Shown here: piece by piece, positions 1 to 6,000 of the stretch
How the letters are laid out: each line of letters begins with the position of its first letter
Position numbering within the stretch: position 1 is the stretch's first letter
IMG/VR virus record: IMGVR_UViG_3300049032_000090
Coordinates: 1 to 38,009 of that record
Strand: one strand, 5' to 3'
Source of the DNA: a virus
DNA: 38,009 nt
Made by a program: the position numbers and the translations under genes
Notes under the pieces: model-generated
Database searches by the model: none
Told to the model about the DNA's origin: nothing
What the model saw: only the letters and a program-made list of their open reading frames with translations

Positions 1-143
1 GCATTCGAAGCGCTCACTTTGAGTTGATGAGCTTGTGCGTACCAGCCGACTGCCTTAGTTGCTTTGGCTGGCACTGCTCCGCTCTTGTTCCTCTCGGGAG
101 CCTCGCTACCACCCTCCAGTTCAACGAGGGGGATCTGATTCAC
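1..143 (-). CDS. Partial hypothetical protein, N-terminal part (runs off the left edge)
   Basis: An open frame begins with GTG at 143, overlapping the TAG stop of the upstream gene as TAGTG, and stays open for 47 codons to the window edge. A GGAG lies about 8-9 nt before the start. The visible product begins NQIPLVELEGG and is rich in Ala, Lys and Glu. No family is recognised. It continues the early minus-strand operon in which almost every gene overlaps the next by a few bases. If the window is circular it would stop after about six more codons, giving a 53-residue protein. Confidence 0.55.
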   Translation of the reverse strand, partial: MNQIPLVELEGGSEAPERNKSGAVPAKATKAVGWYAQAHQLKVSASN

Positions 144-571
144 TAGCGGCGTCTCCATACGCGGAACTTTCGCTTCGGCTTACTTGGGCTATTAGCATTC
201 CTCTCAAGCTCCAGGAAGTAGTGGAAGCGGCGACGAGTGATAGTGACCGTATCCTCATCGCCCTTCAACGTCGCCTTCAAAGCGGCGCCAACTGTCTTCA
301 TATCGACACCAGTCATCTCGGCGGGGATCACGGTTATGTTTCGTGTCTGTAATGCAGCCTTAGCTTTCTCGATTCTCTTACGGTTCGCCTCAGCCCTATT
401 GCGTTCCCACTGTGGCCATGTACCGGCTCGGCGCACCGCATTGACCGTCTCACGGCTTACGTAGTGCTTTCTTCCGATTTCAACGGCGTTGTATGTTCGT
501 GCGGCTACTGCTTCTTTGATGTCGCGATTGATCGAGTAGAACTTGATCTTGTTGACTTTTGTTCCTGGCAT
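143..571 (-). CDS. Hypothetical protein with possible helix-turn-helix, 142 aa
   Basis: The 142-residue product is strongly basic. Residues about 17-50 (AVAARTYNAVEIGRKHYVSR onward) read like a helix-turn-helix segment, followed by an Arg/Lys/Ala-rich helix and a basic tail ending FRVWRRR. It starts at ATG 571, directly after the stop of the preceding gene (572), so it is translationally coupled. DNA binding is an inference from charge and helix pattern. No named family is recognised. Confidence 0.7.
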   Translation of the reverse strand: MPGTKVNKIKFYSINRDIKEAVAARTYNAVEIGRKHYVSRETVNAVRRAGTWPQWERNRAEANRKRIEKAKAALQTRNITVIPAEMTGVDMKTVGAALKATLKGDEDTVTITRRRFHYFLELERNANSPSKPKRKFRVWRRR

Positions 572-847
572 CTATTTGGTCTCCGAGGTGTCCGTCACCT
601 CCTTAGTTGATTCGTTCTCTGCTTGCTGTCGGCTATCTATGACGGCGTAAAGCTCATACGGGACACTCACGTTGTTCTCGATGAGAAGCTGCTCTACGCA
701 CGGACCAAGGCCGACATCTACGGTGAACTCTTTGGCTGCTTCTGCTACGTCGATGGGGAGCTTCGCTGCATATCTACGGAGACTGTGAGTCTCTATACTC
801 GCTGTAGTGAATCTGATGATCTCTAGCGCTAGGTCTCGAGATTTCAT
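572..847 (-). CDS. Hypothetical protein, 91 aa, start corrected
   Basis: The frame is open from 925, but ATG 847 is chosen because GGAGGTG lies about 6 nt upstream and the ATG overlaps the TGA of the previous gene (844-847). The product begins MKSRDLALEII and has helical N-terminal and central parts, then a polar, Glu/Thr/Ser-rich tail. No motif or family is recognised. It lies in the overlapping early operon downstream of erf. Confidence 0.7.
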   Translation of the reverse strand: MKSRDLALEIIRFTTASIETHSLRRYAAKLPIDVAEAAKEFTVDVGLGPCVEQLLIENNVSVPYELYAVIDSRQQAENESTKEVTDTSETK

Positions 848-1026
848 GTGCTCACCTCCACTGGCTTGAATAGCTGGATAAGAGCGATCCTGGTGTCCTC
901 GTTGACGGGATTGCATCCTACGCAAAGGCCGGCGTTGTCTAGTTCTTCCTCGTATAGACAGGCGATACAGGTGCCTATGTCGCCGTCGTAATCACTGAGG
1001 TCTGTGGTTGTCGTGTCGTCGTTCAT
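844..1026 (-). CDS. Small acidic zinc-ribbon-like protein, 60 aa
   Basis: The 60-residue acidic product contains CIAC and CVGC separated by 12 residues, a likely zinc knuckle (residues about 20-38). Asp/Thr-rich residues precede it and a hydrophobic helix follows. Its ATG overlaps the stop of the upstream gene (ATGA at 1023-1026), and its own stop overlaps the next start. Zinc binding is inferred from the CxxC pairs. Single zinc-ribbon proteins of this size are common in phage early operons, and their roles are mostly unknown. Confidence 0.7.
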   Translation of the reverse strand: MNDDTTTTDLSDYDGDIGTCIACLYEEELDNAGLCVGCNPVNEDTRIALIQLFKPVEVST

Positions 1027-1232
1027 TCTTCTTTCTCCTTAGCAATCCACTTGACGAAATCTTCTTTGTTCACGTGCTTGCGGATTGGAAATGGGTAGTT
1101 ATAGACGTACTCGATGATCTCCTGGCCGCTAGGAAGGACATAAAGCTTACTGACTTTCACCTTATGTAGGTCCGGCATCCCTAGATTCGGGTACTCAAGC
1201 ACGCGGTACGTTTCCCCCCTTTCTACTTCCAT
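1023..1232 (-). CDS. Hypothetical protein, 69 aa
   Basis: The 69-residue product begins MEVERGETYRVLEYPNLGMP and ends in a Lys/Glu-rich helix (VKWIAKEKEE). The alternating hydrophobic pattern of the first 50 residues suggests a small beta-rich fold. ATG 1232 overlaps the last codons of the erf gene (stop at 1223), so translation is probably coupled. No family is recognised. Confidence 0.65.
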   Translation of the reverse strand: MEVERGETYRVLEYPNLGMPDLHKVKVSKLYVLPSGQEIIEYVYNYPFPIRKHVNKEDFVKWIAKEKEE

Positions 1233-1849
1233 GTCCGCTCCGCTGGCTCATTCTCTAGAGCCTGTAGCTTCTCGATGATGGTTGAGGCATCGGCTGACGA
1301 CATGATTCGACCCATTACGTTATCGATCCACTCATTATCTTTGCCTACCTTGTGAGCGAGAGCGGCAATCATGCTTTTCTGCTTCTCTGAGGCTGGCTTG
1401 TTAGCTGAGGCCTTGACTGGCGCTGTTGGGGCAGTATTACTACTTTGAGCGTCGTCGTCTTCCTCTGTAGATATTCCAAGTGCAGCGCTCAAGGCATACC
1501 GCTTGTAATAAGTAAAGAGCGACCCTGCCTCTTGCGGCGTCTTGTCCGCTGTTGGTACTTCGAGTGAGCGCGCTACATGTTGCCCAGACTTATGCCAGAT
1601 GGTCGTCTCGATGGTTGTATAACCGTCTGCGCCGCCGTTCAAGCTCTGGGTGACTGCAAGCTCGTTGTCAGCTAGGGGCTTGCGTATTGCCTCCCATATG
1701 TCGGCTAGGTCTGCGTACTTATACGAGTAGCTTCCTCCCGCCTTTGTTGGGATATTGGCCGTGTTGCTCTTGGGGATAACTGGCACTACTGACTGGAACT
1801 TGACCAGGGCAGCCGCCAGCGAATCTAACTGATTTACAGGCTCGCCCAT
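1223..1849 (-). CDS. erf: ERF-family single-strand annealing protein
   Basis: The 208-residue product matches the ERF superfamily of phage single-strand annealing recombinases. These pair complementary single strands during phage recombination and genome circularisation. Family features visible are the YKYADLADIWEAIRKPL segment (about 43-59), the LAVTQ strand and the TPQEAGSLFTYYKRYALSA block followed by an acidic EEDDDAQ (about 104-134). A Thr/Ala/Pro/Ser-rich linker leads to a C-terminal helical domain (about 155-205) that may contact partner proteins. Start ATG 1849 has AAAGG about 7 nt upstream and overlaps the end of the 56-residue gene before it. It anchors this operon as recombination/replication. 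Confidence 0.9.
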   Translation of the reverse strand: MGEPVNQLDSLAAALVKFQSVVPVIPKSNTANIPTKAGGSYSYKYADLADIWEAIRKPLADNELAVTQSLNGGADGYTTIETTIWHKSGQHVARSLEVPTADKTPQEAGSLFTYYKRYALSAALGISTEEDDDAQSSNTAPTAPVKASANKPASEKQKSMIAALAHKVGKDNEWIDNVMGRIMSSADASTIIEKLQALENEPAERTWK

Positions 1850-2004
1850 ACGAAGGCCTTTAGAACGCTCTCACGAAGAGATACGCGCTTAGATGTAAAG
1901 TTACGTCGCTGTGCTTGGTAAGGCGCGTTAGCGAGGCTGTAGCGATGCGCTACGCGTGCTCGCGTCTTAGGGCTGGCTTGTAGTGTTTGATTCTTTCGTA
2001 GCAT
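1834..2004 (-). CDS. Small Arg-rich protein, 56 aa
   Basis: A 57-codon frame starts at ATG 2004 behind a strong AAGGGAG (7-nt spacing) located inside the end of the previous gene, and ends at TAA 1834-1836, 16 nt inside erf. The product is very basic: many Arg, and a core reading RARVAHRYSLANAPYQAQRR. It fills the otherwise empty gap between its neighbours. The strong ribosome binding site and overlap at both ends argue that it is real. Nucleic-acid binding is a guess from charge only. Confidence 0.6.
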   Translation of the reverse strand: MLRKNQTLQASPKTRARVAHRYSLANAPYQAQRRNFTSKRVSLRESVLKAFVWASL

Positions 2005-2233
2005 TTCGTTTCTCCCTTTTGATTTGTCTTGCTATTTCCCTTAGTCGTTTATTGCTAAGGAGCTCGTTCTGAATGATCCTGGCTTGTGAGATCTTCACCC
2101 CTGCGAGACCGCTTTGTTCGTGGGCGTATATCTTCAGCGCTTCTACGACTTCAGGCTCTAATTTTCCGTTCCAGTAGGTCAGGCTCTTGCCTTTTTTCTT
2201 CGGGAATGGCTTGAGGATTGGTTGCATGTTCAT
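1967..2233 (-). CDS. Small basic protein, first gene of the left early operon
   Basis: The 88-residue basic protein begins at ATG 2233 with GGAG about 8 nt upstream. Residues about 27-60 (EVVEALKIYAHEQSGLAGVK, then QARIIQNELL) form helices resembling a small DNA-binding or ribbon-helix-helix-like fold. A Lys/Arg-rich helix and a Thr/Ser tail follow. It is the first gene after the promoter at 2336-2364, so it is likely expressed early. Possible roles include operon autoregulation, but no family is recognised. Confidence 0.7.
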   Translation of the reverse strand: MNMQPILKPFPKKKGKSLTYWNGKLEPEVVEALKIYAHEQSGLAGVKISQARIIQNELLSNKRLREIARQIKREKRNATKESNTTSQP

Positions 2234-2335
2234 GATTGTTTCTCCGATTAATGTGATAGCTCCTGTTTAGTAGTTTTGAGTGAACTAGTTGTCAGGTCTG
2301 GGCTATTTGCACGGTCCTGCGTTCGTCTGTCCTAG

Positions 2336-2364
2336 ACTATGAGGCTTAGGCATAAAATAGTCAA
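2336..2364 (-). promoter_or_regulatory. Promoter of the left early operon
   Basis: On the minus strand, TTGACT (2359-2364) and CATAGT (2336-2341) are separated by exactly 17 nt. The -35 hexamer lies inside the palindrome AATAGTCAACACTATT (2356-2371), so a protein bound there would cover the promoter. It faces the gene starting at 2233. Confidence 0.7.
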
Positions 2365-2407
2365 CACTATTTTTTGATAAACCTGTGGATAAATAGTGTT
2401 GACTATT
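2356..2407. repeat. 17-bp inverted repeat of an operator-like palindrome flanking a DnaA box
   Basis: AATAGTCAACACTATTT (2356-2372) and its exact reverse complement (2391-2407) flank an 18-nt spacer that holds a DnaA box. Each arm is itself a palindrome, AATAGT-CAAC-ACTATT. A third copy of the arm, within a 23-bp identical block, occurs at 36342-36357, also beside a DnaA box and also over a minus-strand -35. The arrangement fits paired binding sites for a phage repressor or replication regulator. Confidence 0.75.
2384..2392 (-). promoter_or_regulatory. DnaA box (perfect consensus)
   Basis: TGTGGATAA is the exact complement of the DnaA box TTATCCACA. It sits in the loop between the two operator-like arms. 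A second perfect copy is at 36369-36377 in the matching position beside the third arm. A host-DnaA-dependent replication start or DnaA regulation is inferred. Confidence 0.65.
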
Positions 2408-2410
2408 CTT

Positions 2411-2450
2411 GCCCCGTGGATGGCTCCGTGCGTGGACCGTGTGCCGCAGC
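2411..2450 (+). repeat. Iteron-like CCGTG repeats
   Basis: Three CCGTG units follow one another at roughly 11-12 bp spacing (CCGTGGATGG, CCGTGCGTGG, CCGTGTGCCG) just upstream of the replication-relaxation gene and downstream of the DnaA box. Spacing of about one helical turn is typical of initiator iterons. The repeats are short and imperfect, so this is tentative. Confidence 0.3.
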
Positions 2451-2509
2451 GCCCCGATTCGGCCCTGACGTGGGCAAACATTGCCCTAGGCGCGCGTGCT
2501 CCTCCCGTT

Positions 2510-2515
2510 TATACT
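2510..2515 (+). promoter_or_regulatory. -10 element of a probable leaderless promoter
   Basis: TATACT ends 6 nt before the ATG at 2522, and there is no Shine-Dalgarno sequence before that ATG. This TANNNT-N6-ATG geometry is the usual sign of a leaderless mRNA, common in actinobacteria. It also decides the start of the gene against an in-frame ATG near 2396. Confidence 0.6.
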
Positions 2516-2521
2516 GAACCC

Positions 2522-3262
2522 ATGCTCATCAACCATCGCGACCTGCACATTTTGGACACTGTTGCCAAGTTCTCAATGCTGCCCGCTGGCGCGATTCGCA
2601 AACTTATTTTTCCTGATAATCGAAGCAATACCTCATGTGATGAGGCATTGCTTCGATTGGTAGATCGTAAGTACCTGGCACGAGTTGAGCGCCGGCTGAT
2701 CGGTGGCAACGGGGGTGGTAGTGGCCAGTACGTATATAAGCTCGGTACCCAAGGCAGGAAGGTAGTCCAATCACAAAGGACAGCACGTCTCTCAGATATT
2801 CACCACACTATTGCCGTGGCTGACGCTTACGTAGACTTCAAGGAGCTAGAGCGTGCGGGAAGACTGACAATTCTTGGCTATGCCGCAGAGCCGGATAGCT
2901 GGGTCTTAGTCGGGGGAGCGGAGCTGCGGCCTGATCTTCACATAGAAGTGGGCATCAAGGGTATTGCCACTGGAAGCAAAGGCATCATCAAGAGCTACTT
3001 CATAGAAGTAGACATGGGCCATGAGCGACAGAAGCAGCTCAAAGAGAAGTTGGCCGCTTACTCTACTGCTTACAAGTACGCAACAGAAGAGGAAGTGGGC
3101 AGCTTTCCTCGAGTCCAGTTCTTGGTTACTAATGATGAGCGCGTGAAAGAACTGAAGTGGCTCATATCGAAGGAGCCTGAACCAGAGCTATTTAGTGTGG
3201 CACGGCAAGACCAGCTTGCTTCGGTGATTCTTGATGATGATGTCGCTTTAACTACAACTTAA
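2522..3262 (+). CDS. Replication-relaxation family protein (relaxase-like initiator)
   Basis: The 246-residue product fits the replication-relaxation family, found on actinobacterial and Patescibacteria plasmids and integrative elements and thought to act at replication or transfer origins. An N-terminal winged helix (about 1-75: HRDLHILDTVAKFSMLPAGA, then EALLRLVDRKYLARV) is followed by a C-terminal part with ELRPDLHIEV and FIEVDMGHER (about 138-170), which resembles an acidic nuclease-like core, then the QLKEKLAAYSTAY helix. The start at 2522 is set by the leaderless -10. The neighbouring DnaA box and iteron-like repeats support a replication role. With the coupling ATPase at 27007-29187 it suggests conjugation-like functions. 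The nicking activity is inference. Confidence 0.75.
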   Translation: MLINHRDLHILDTVAKFSMLPAGAIRKLIFPDNRSNTSCDEALLRLVDRKYLARVERRLIGGNGGGSGQYVYKLGTQGRKVVQSQRTARLSDIHHTIAVADAYVDFKELERAGRLTILGYAAEPDSWVLVGGAELRPDLHIEVGIKGIATGSKGIIKSYFIEVDMGHERQKQLKEKLAAYSTAYKYATEEEVGSFPRVQFLVTNDERVKELKWLISKEPEPELFSVARQDQLASVILDDDVALTTT

Positions 3263-3340
3263 AAGCGCGGAATGGTGTTGATGATTTACCTCTGTTAAGA
3301 GATAATATTTATAGAACAAGTCTAAACGGAAAACTTACTC

Positions 3341-3553
3341 ATGATCGTCCACACTACATACGGCCCAACAAACACTAACGCTGGAGAAATCCTCGACCTA
3401 TCTCCGCTCGCTCGCAAGCCACGAGGACGTGTAAGCCGCCCTAAGCGCAGTAACACTCGAAAACGCATTGGCACTCGTAAAGGTAACGACGCGCTGTTCT
3501 CCCTGGCTCTCGTAGCTACTGGGCTAGTTCTTTCAGTGGGACTCATGAACTAA
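3341..3553 (+). CDS. Small basic membrane protein, 70 aa
   Basis: The 70-residue product has a polar N-terminus, a strongly basic middle (about 27-48, many Arg/Lys) and one C-terminal membrane segment (DALFSLALVATGLVLSVGLM). The start is ATG 3341 with only a weak GGA upstream. A possible promoter with TAATAT lies near 3303-3310, and a clear terminator follows at 3571-3604, so it appears to be a monocistronic unit. No family is recognised. Confidence 0.6.
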   Translation: MIVHTTYGPTNTNAGEILDLSPLARKPRGRVSRPKRSNTRKRIGTRKGNDALFSLALVATGLVLSVGLMN

Positions 3554-3570
3554 GAACGACAGGCAAAGAA

Positions 3571-3604
3571 AAAGACGCTCCAAAACACAAGGGCGTCTTT
3601 TTTT
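3571..3604 (+). terminator. Rho-independent terminator
   Basis: AAAGACGC (3571-3578) pairs with GCGTCTTT (3593-3600) and runs into further T residues to 3605. It closes the gene ending at 3553 and isolates the non-coding region that follows. Confidence 0.85.
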
Positions 3605-3605
3605 G

Positions 3606-3871
3606 ATTCTGCCTGCGAAGGCATTCACGAAGGTGCGACTATCCGTGTGAGACAGTATGTCCTGCATTATGAAGGAATATCCATACTTTGCCTAGATAGA
3701 ATATTAGAAACCTCACACATAATGGTTGACTTAGATCACATATTGGCGATAATAAGGAGTACCTGACTGGCGACCTAATCATTGTCAATCGGGGGTATAA
3801 GAAACGAATAGAGCCTCTTCTTTAGAGACTCTATTATCTGGCAACCTAATCTGCTATCTATTTTAGCAGTG
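3606..3871. other. Gene-free region with promoter, hairpin and near-direct repeats
   Basis: No credible coding frame is seen. It holds a promoter (3726-3753) and a hairpin pairing AATAGAG (3807-3813) with CTCTATT (3829-3835), with inner CTCT/AGAG pairs. It also holds a 14-nt near-direct repeat, CTGGCGACCTAATC (3767-3780) and CTGGCAACCTAATC (3838-3851), that brackets the hairpin. It could be a short transcript or the leader of the structured RNA that follows. Confidence 0.5.
3726..3753 (+). promoter_or_regulatory. Promoter without an obvious gene downstream
   Basis: TTGACT (3726-3731) and GATAAT (3748-3753) are spaced by 16 nt. No open frame follows for 600 nt, so the transcript would be non-coding. 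Confidence 0.55.
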
Positions 3872-3900
3872 TTGTTTACTTATGCAAATACTTTTACAAT
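3872..3900 (+). promoter_or_regulatory. Promoter of the first structured RNA
   Basis: TTGTTT (3872-3877) and TACAAT (3895-3900) are spaced by 17 nt, with transcription predicted to begin near 3906. The sequence after the -10 (AGAATAG) resembles the start region shared by the late phage promoters. Confidence 0.65.
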
Positions 3901-3905
3901 AGAAT

Positions 3906-4366
3906 AGTTCGCAGTCTATGTTATAGGCGGTGATACGACGTTGAAAGCCCGGCTCATGTTGCACTTGAGGGAGAGGCGCCAATACTAGAGTCGCTTCTAG
4001 GTTCAACGTCGTTCTCTGTCTATAGCACTTGAAGGTAGCTGTGAGGCGAAGAGCCGCAAGTCATCGATTAGTACGTTATGGCCGTAGCGGGGTAAAGAGG
4101 TACTACTACTGCACCATTCGTTCGCCTCTCACATGCTTTCAATCAAAACTGTTGGTGCAGCCCTCACAGGCTTGGTGAACCGTGACTAAATGTTGACTCA
4201 CCTGACTTACTGAGCGCTGAACTATTGATCTCCTTGTTGGAACAGATCCCAACTGGCAAGCCGTATGAAGATACGTGAGCATTGGCAGGGAGTAGAGAAT
4301 AGCTTGTAATTGGTTTGTCCTGGTCCTGTCCCTCAAGTAGTAGGGAGTCTGGGACTATGCCCTCTG
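3906..4366 (+). ncRNA. Candidate large structured non-coding RNA (about 460 nt)
   Basis: There is no credible coding frame, but dense complementarity follows a good promoter. ACGACGTTGAA (3935-3945) pairs with 4002-4012 over 11 bp and encloses CTAGA/TCTAG. GAGGCGAA (4043-4050) pairs with TTCGCCTC (4121-4128). GCACCA (4111-4116) pairs with TGGTGC (4153-4158), crossing the previous helix as a pseudoknot. CTGTGAGG (4039-4046) can alternatively pair with CCTCACAG (4162-4169). GTTGG/CCAAC (4236-4240/4249-4253) and CGTAT-GAAG-ATACG (4262-4275) follow. Size and style resemble ornate phage RNAs such as ROOL or GOLLD, but no family identity is claimed. No terminator is seen, so it may read into the gene at 4380. 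Confidence 0.6.
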
Positions 4367-4367
4367 T

Positions 4368-4373
4368 TAGCAT
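4368..4373 (+). promoter_or_regulatory. -10-like element for a possible leaderless start at 4380
   Basis: TAGCAT lies exactly 6 nt before ATG 4380, and there is no ribosome binding site. No good -35 is seen, so the gene could instead be read from the upstream RNA transcript. Confidence 0.4.
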
Positions 4374-4379
4374 CGGTGG

Positions 4380-5330
4380 ATGGTAGATCTTGAGTCAGAG
4401 CTGCGCTCTCCGTCCGTACTACGCCAGCTCCAGCTACTCGCTCAGATTCGGGTATTTGCAGAAGCTAGTCGTCACCGTTCCGCTGACATAACAGGCCTCT
4501 ATGAGGAAGCCGAAACCTTCGGGCTAGACTGGCGTGCTTTCAATAGTGACGTGAGGGCTCTGCTTGAGAGGGACTGGATTTACTACGAAGAAGCTTCAGG
4601 TCCGGTACGGGATGTCACCATTACACAGCTTGGTATCGACACTGTAGATGAGTTCGAATCTTTCAGGACAGACCCACGTAAGCGCTCTCGTGCGGTTAGA
4701 AGTGCCGTTTTGCAGTGGCTTTATGACGAGTATCTACAGGGCAAAACCTCTCCCAACATAAGCGGTTTTTCTACCAGTAAGTACGGCATGTTCTATGGAA
4801 CCAGCTTCACCGACGGCGAGATTGCCCAGGCAACGAGATACCTACGGGAAGAGCAGCTCATACAAGGCAAAGCAGCCATGGGCGGTCCGATCGTGCGTCC
4901 TCAGATCTCTCCGCGTGGAATACAGACCATTGAGCAAGAGGACATGCCAGCAGCCGTTCTAGCCAGCGAGAGGGCATCCGTGACGCACAACTACAACTTC
5001 AATCATGCAAGCAATGTGAACTTTACTGCTAATAGTGAGAACGTAACGCAGTCGATCACGCTGACAAGCAACCAGCTCAACGACGCAAGAATGGCTACCT
5101 CTGCCTTCAGCCAAACGCTTCCTGTTCTCGGCATACCTGAGGAGCGGCAAGCTGAAGCTAAGCAGGTCATTGCAGAGCTGGAAGAGGAAACGGCAGCTGC
5201 GACTCCTCAACCAGGCAAGCTCAAGACGCTTCTCAACAAGGTCATTGAACTAGCTGTTCTTGGCACGGCCGAGGGAGCGGTTGGAGCCGTTGTGTCACTG
5301 GCTGAGAAGGCCATCGAAGGAATGCCTTGA
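4380..5330 (+). CDS. Winged-helix accessory protein with Asn-rich strand and helical C-terminus
   Basis: The 316-residue product has two winged-helix-like halves. The first (about 10-85) reads LQLLAQIRVFAEASRHRSAD, then RALLERDWIYYEE. The second (about 105-180) ends ATRYLREEQLIQGKA and SPRGIQTIEQ. An Asn-rich beta segment follows (NYNFNHASNVNFTANSENVT, about 204-223), and then a helical C-terminus rich in Ala and hydrophobics (VIELAVLGTAEGAVGAVVSL). Proteins of this plan occur in accessory regions of mobile elements. Superinfection exclusion or abortive infection is a possibility, not shown. ATG 4380 lacks a Shine-Dalgarno and sits 6 nt after TAGCAT. The small gene at 5332 follows at once. 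Confidence 0.65.
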   Translation: MVDLESELRSPSVLRQLQLLAQIRVFAEASRHRSADITGLYEEAETFGLDWRAFNSDVRALLERDWIYYEEASGPVRDVTITQLGIDTVDEFESFRTDPRKRSRAVRSAVLQWLYDEYLQGKTSPNISGFSTSKYGMFYGTSFTDGEIAQATRYLREEQLIQGKAAMGGPIVRPQISPRGIQTIEQEDMPAAVLASERASVTHNYNFNHASNVNFTANSENVTQSITLTSNQLNDARMATSAFSQTLPVLGIPEERQAEAKQVIAELEEETAAATPQPGKLKTLLNKVIELAVLGTAEGAVGAVVSLAEKAIEGMP

Positions 5331-5331
5331 G

Positions 5332-5664
5332 ATGACTGCCGCTGAGTACCGAGACTTCATCAAGCAGACAACCGCTAACAACCAGTTCAACATCCGCTTC
5401 TATTTAGACGGCAGGGTTCTAGAGTGGCCGCGGGATGGTGACATATCTGAAGCTTGGGAGGGGGAGTTCTACTCCGGCCCTGTCAAGGCTTTTGTCCCTT
5501 CCCTTACTGTGCGTATAGGCGACACGATCACTGAGTACGAAGAAGAAGACGGCTACCTACGTGGACTAGAGAAACGAAACGGCGAAGATGCTGGTGCGTC
5601 ACAGATCTTTTCCACGAGCAGCCCCACTAGTTTATTTTGGTTCCAAGGAAAAGGCGTCCACTAG
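5332..5664 (+). CDS. Hypothetical protein, 110 aa, partner of the upstream gene
   Basis: ATG 5332 lies one base after the TGA of the winged-helix gene, with AAGGA about 10 nt upstream, so the pair is co-translated. The frame is open from 5260, but the earlier part overlaps the neighbour. The 110-residue product begins MTAAEYRDFIKQTTANNQFN and contains DGRVLEWPRDGDISE. The alternating pattern suggests a small beta-rich domain with an acidic middle (EYEEEDG). No family is recognised. Its end overlaps the convergent gene at 5661 by four bases. Confidence 0.6.
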   Translation: MTAAEYRDFIKQTTANNQFNIRFYLDGRVLEWPRDGDISEAWEGEFYSGPVKAFVPSLTVRIGDTITEYEEEDGYLRGLEKRNGEDAGASQIFSTSSPTSLFWFQGKGVH

Positions 5665-5927
5665 CCCTTTGTCAGTCGCTTGATCTGGCTTCCTAAGAAC
5701 CACTGGAAGCGTGAGCCGGCCCGCTCCGTGATCTCTACAAGCCCATAGTGGCGCGTATAAGCAACGGCAGTGCCTTGTATGTTGCCGACCTGGACTAAGG
5801 GAGCCTCACCACGCGGGAAATCGATGATGGCACCGTCATCAGGGTCAGGCCGCGCAAGTTCCGCCTCTAGGCGCGCCATCATCCGGTTCATGTCTTCAGG
5901 AGAGCCGTGCTTGTTCACGGCATCCAT
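5661..5927 (-). CDS. Hypothetical protein, 88 aa
   Basis: The product begins MDAVNKHGSPEDMNRMMARL and contains an acidic DPDDGAIIDFPRGE segment followed by strands (VQVGNIQGTAVAYTRHYGLV). It has no clear Shine-Dalgarno. It lies downstream of the restriction-modification terminator and converges on the gene ending at 5664. No family is recognised. Internal Met residues (13, 16, 17) leave the start open. Confidence 0.55.
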   Translation of the reverse strand: MDAVNKHGSPEDMNRMMARLEAELARPDPDDGAIIDFPRGEAPLVQVGNIQGTAVAYTRHYGLVEITERAGSRFQWFLGSQIKRLTKG

Positions 5928-5953
5928 TAGAACAGATGTTCGTATACTTAGAG

Positions 5954-5996
5954 AACGAAAGAGCCGCCCCTATCAATCAGGAGCGGCTCTTTCGTT
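5954..5996 (-). terminator. Terminator of the restriction-modification operon
   Basis: AACGAAAGAGCCGC (5954-5967) and GCGGCTCTTTCGTT (5983-5996) form a perfect 14-bp stem with a 15-nt loop, five bases after the methyltransferase stop on the minus strand. Confidence 0.75.
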
Positions 5997-6000
5997 GGAT

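Noticed and set aside
2396-2521. Upstream in-frame start of the replication-relaxation gene at 2396
   Set aside because: The extra part is translated from the operator and iteron-like region, has no ribosome binding site, and a TATACT lies 6 nt before ATG 2522.
3990-4012. tRNA T-arm-like GGTTCAACGTC
   Set aside because: No acceptor or anticodon arms can be formed around it; the segment belongs to the 11-bp helix of the structured RNA.
4139-4373. Minus-strand frames of 65 and 69 codons
   Set aside because: No ribosome binding site, and they lie antisense to the structured RNA with low-quality composition.
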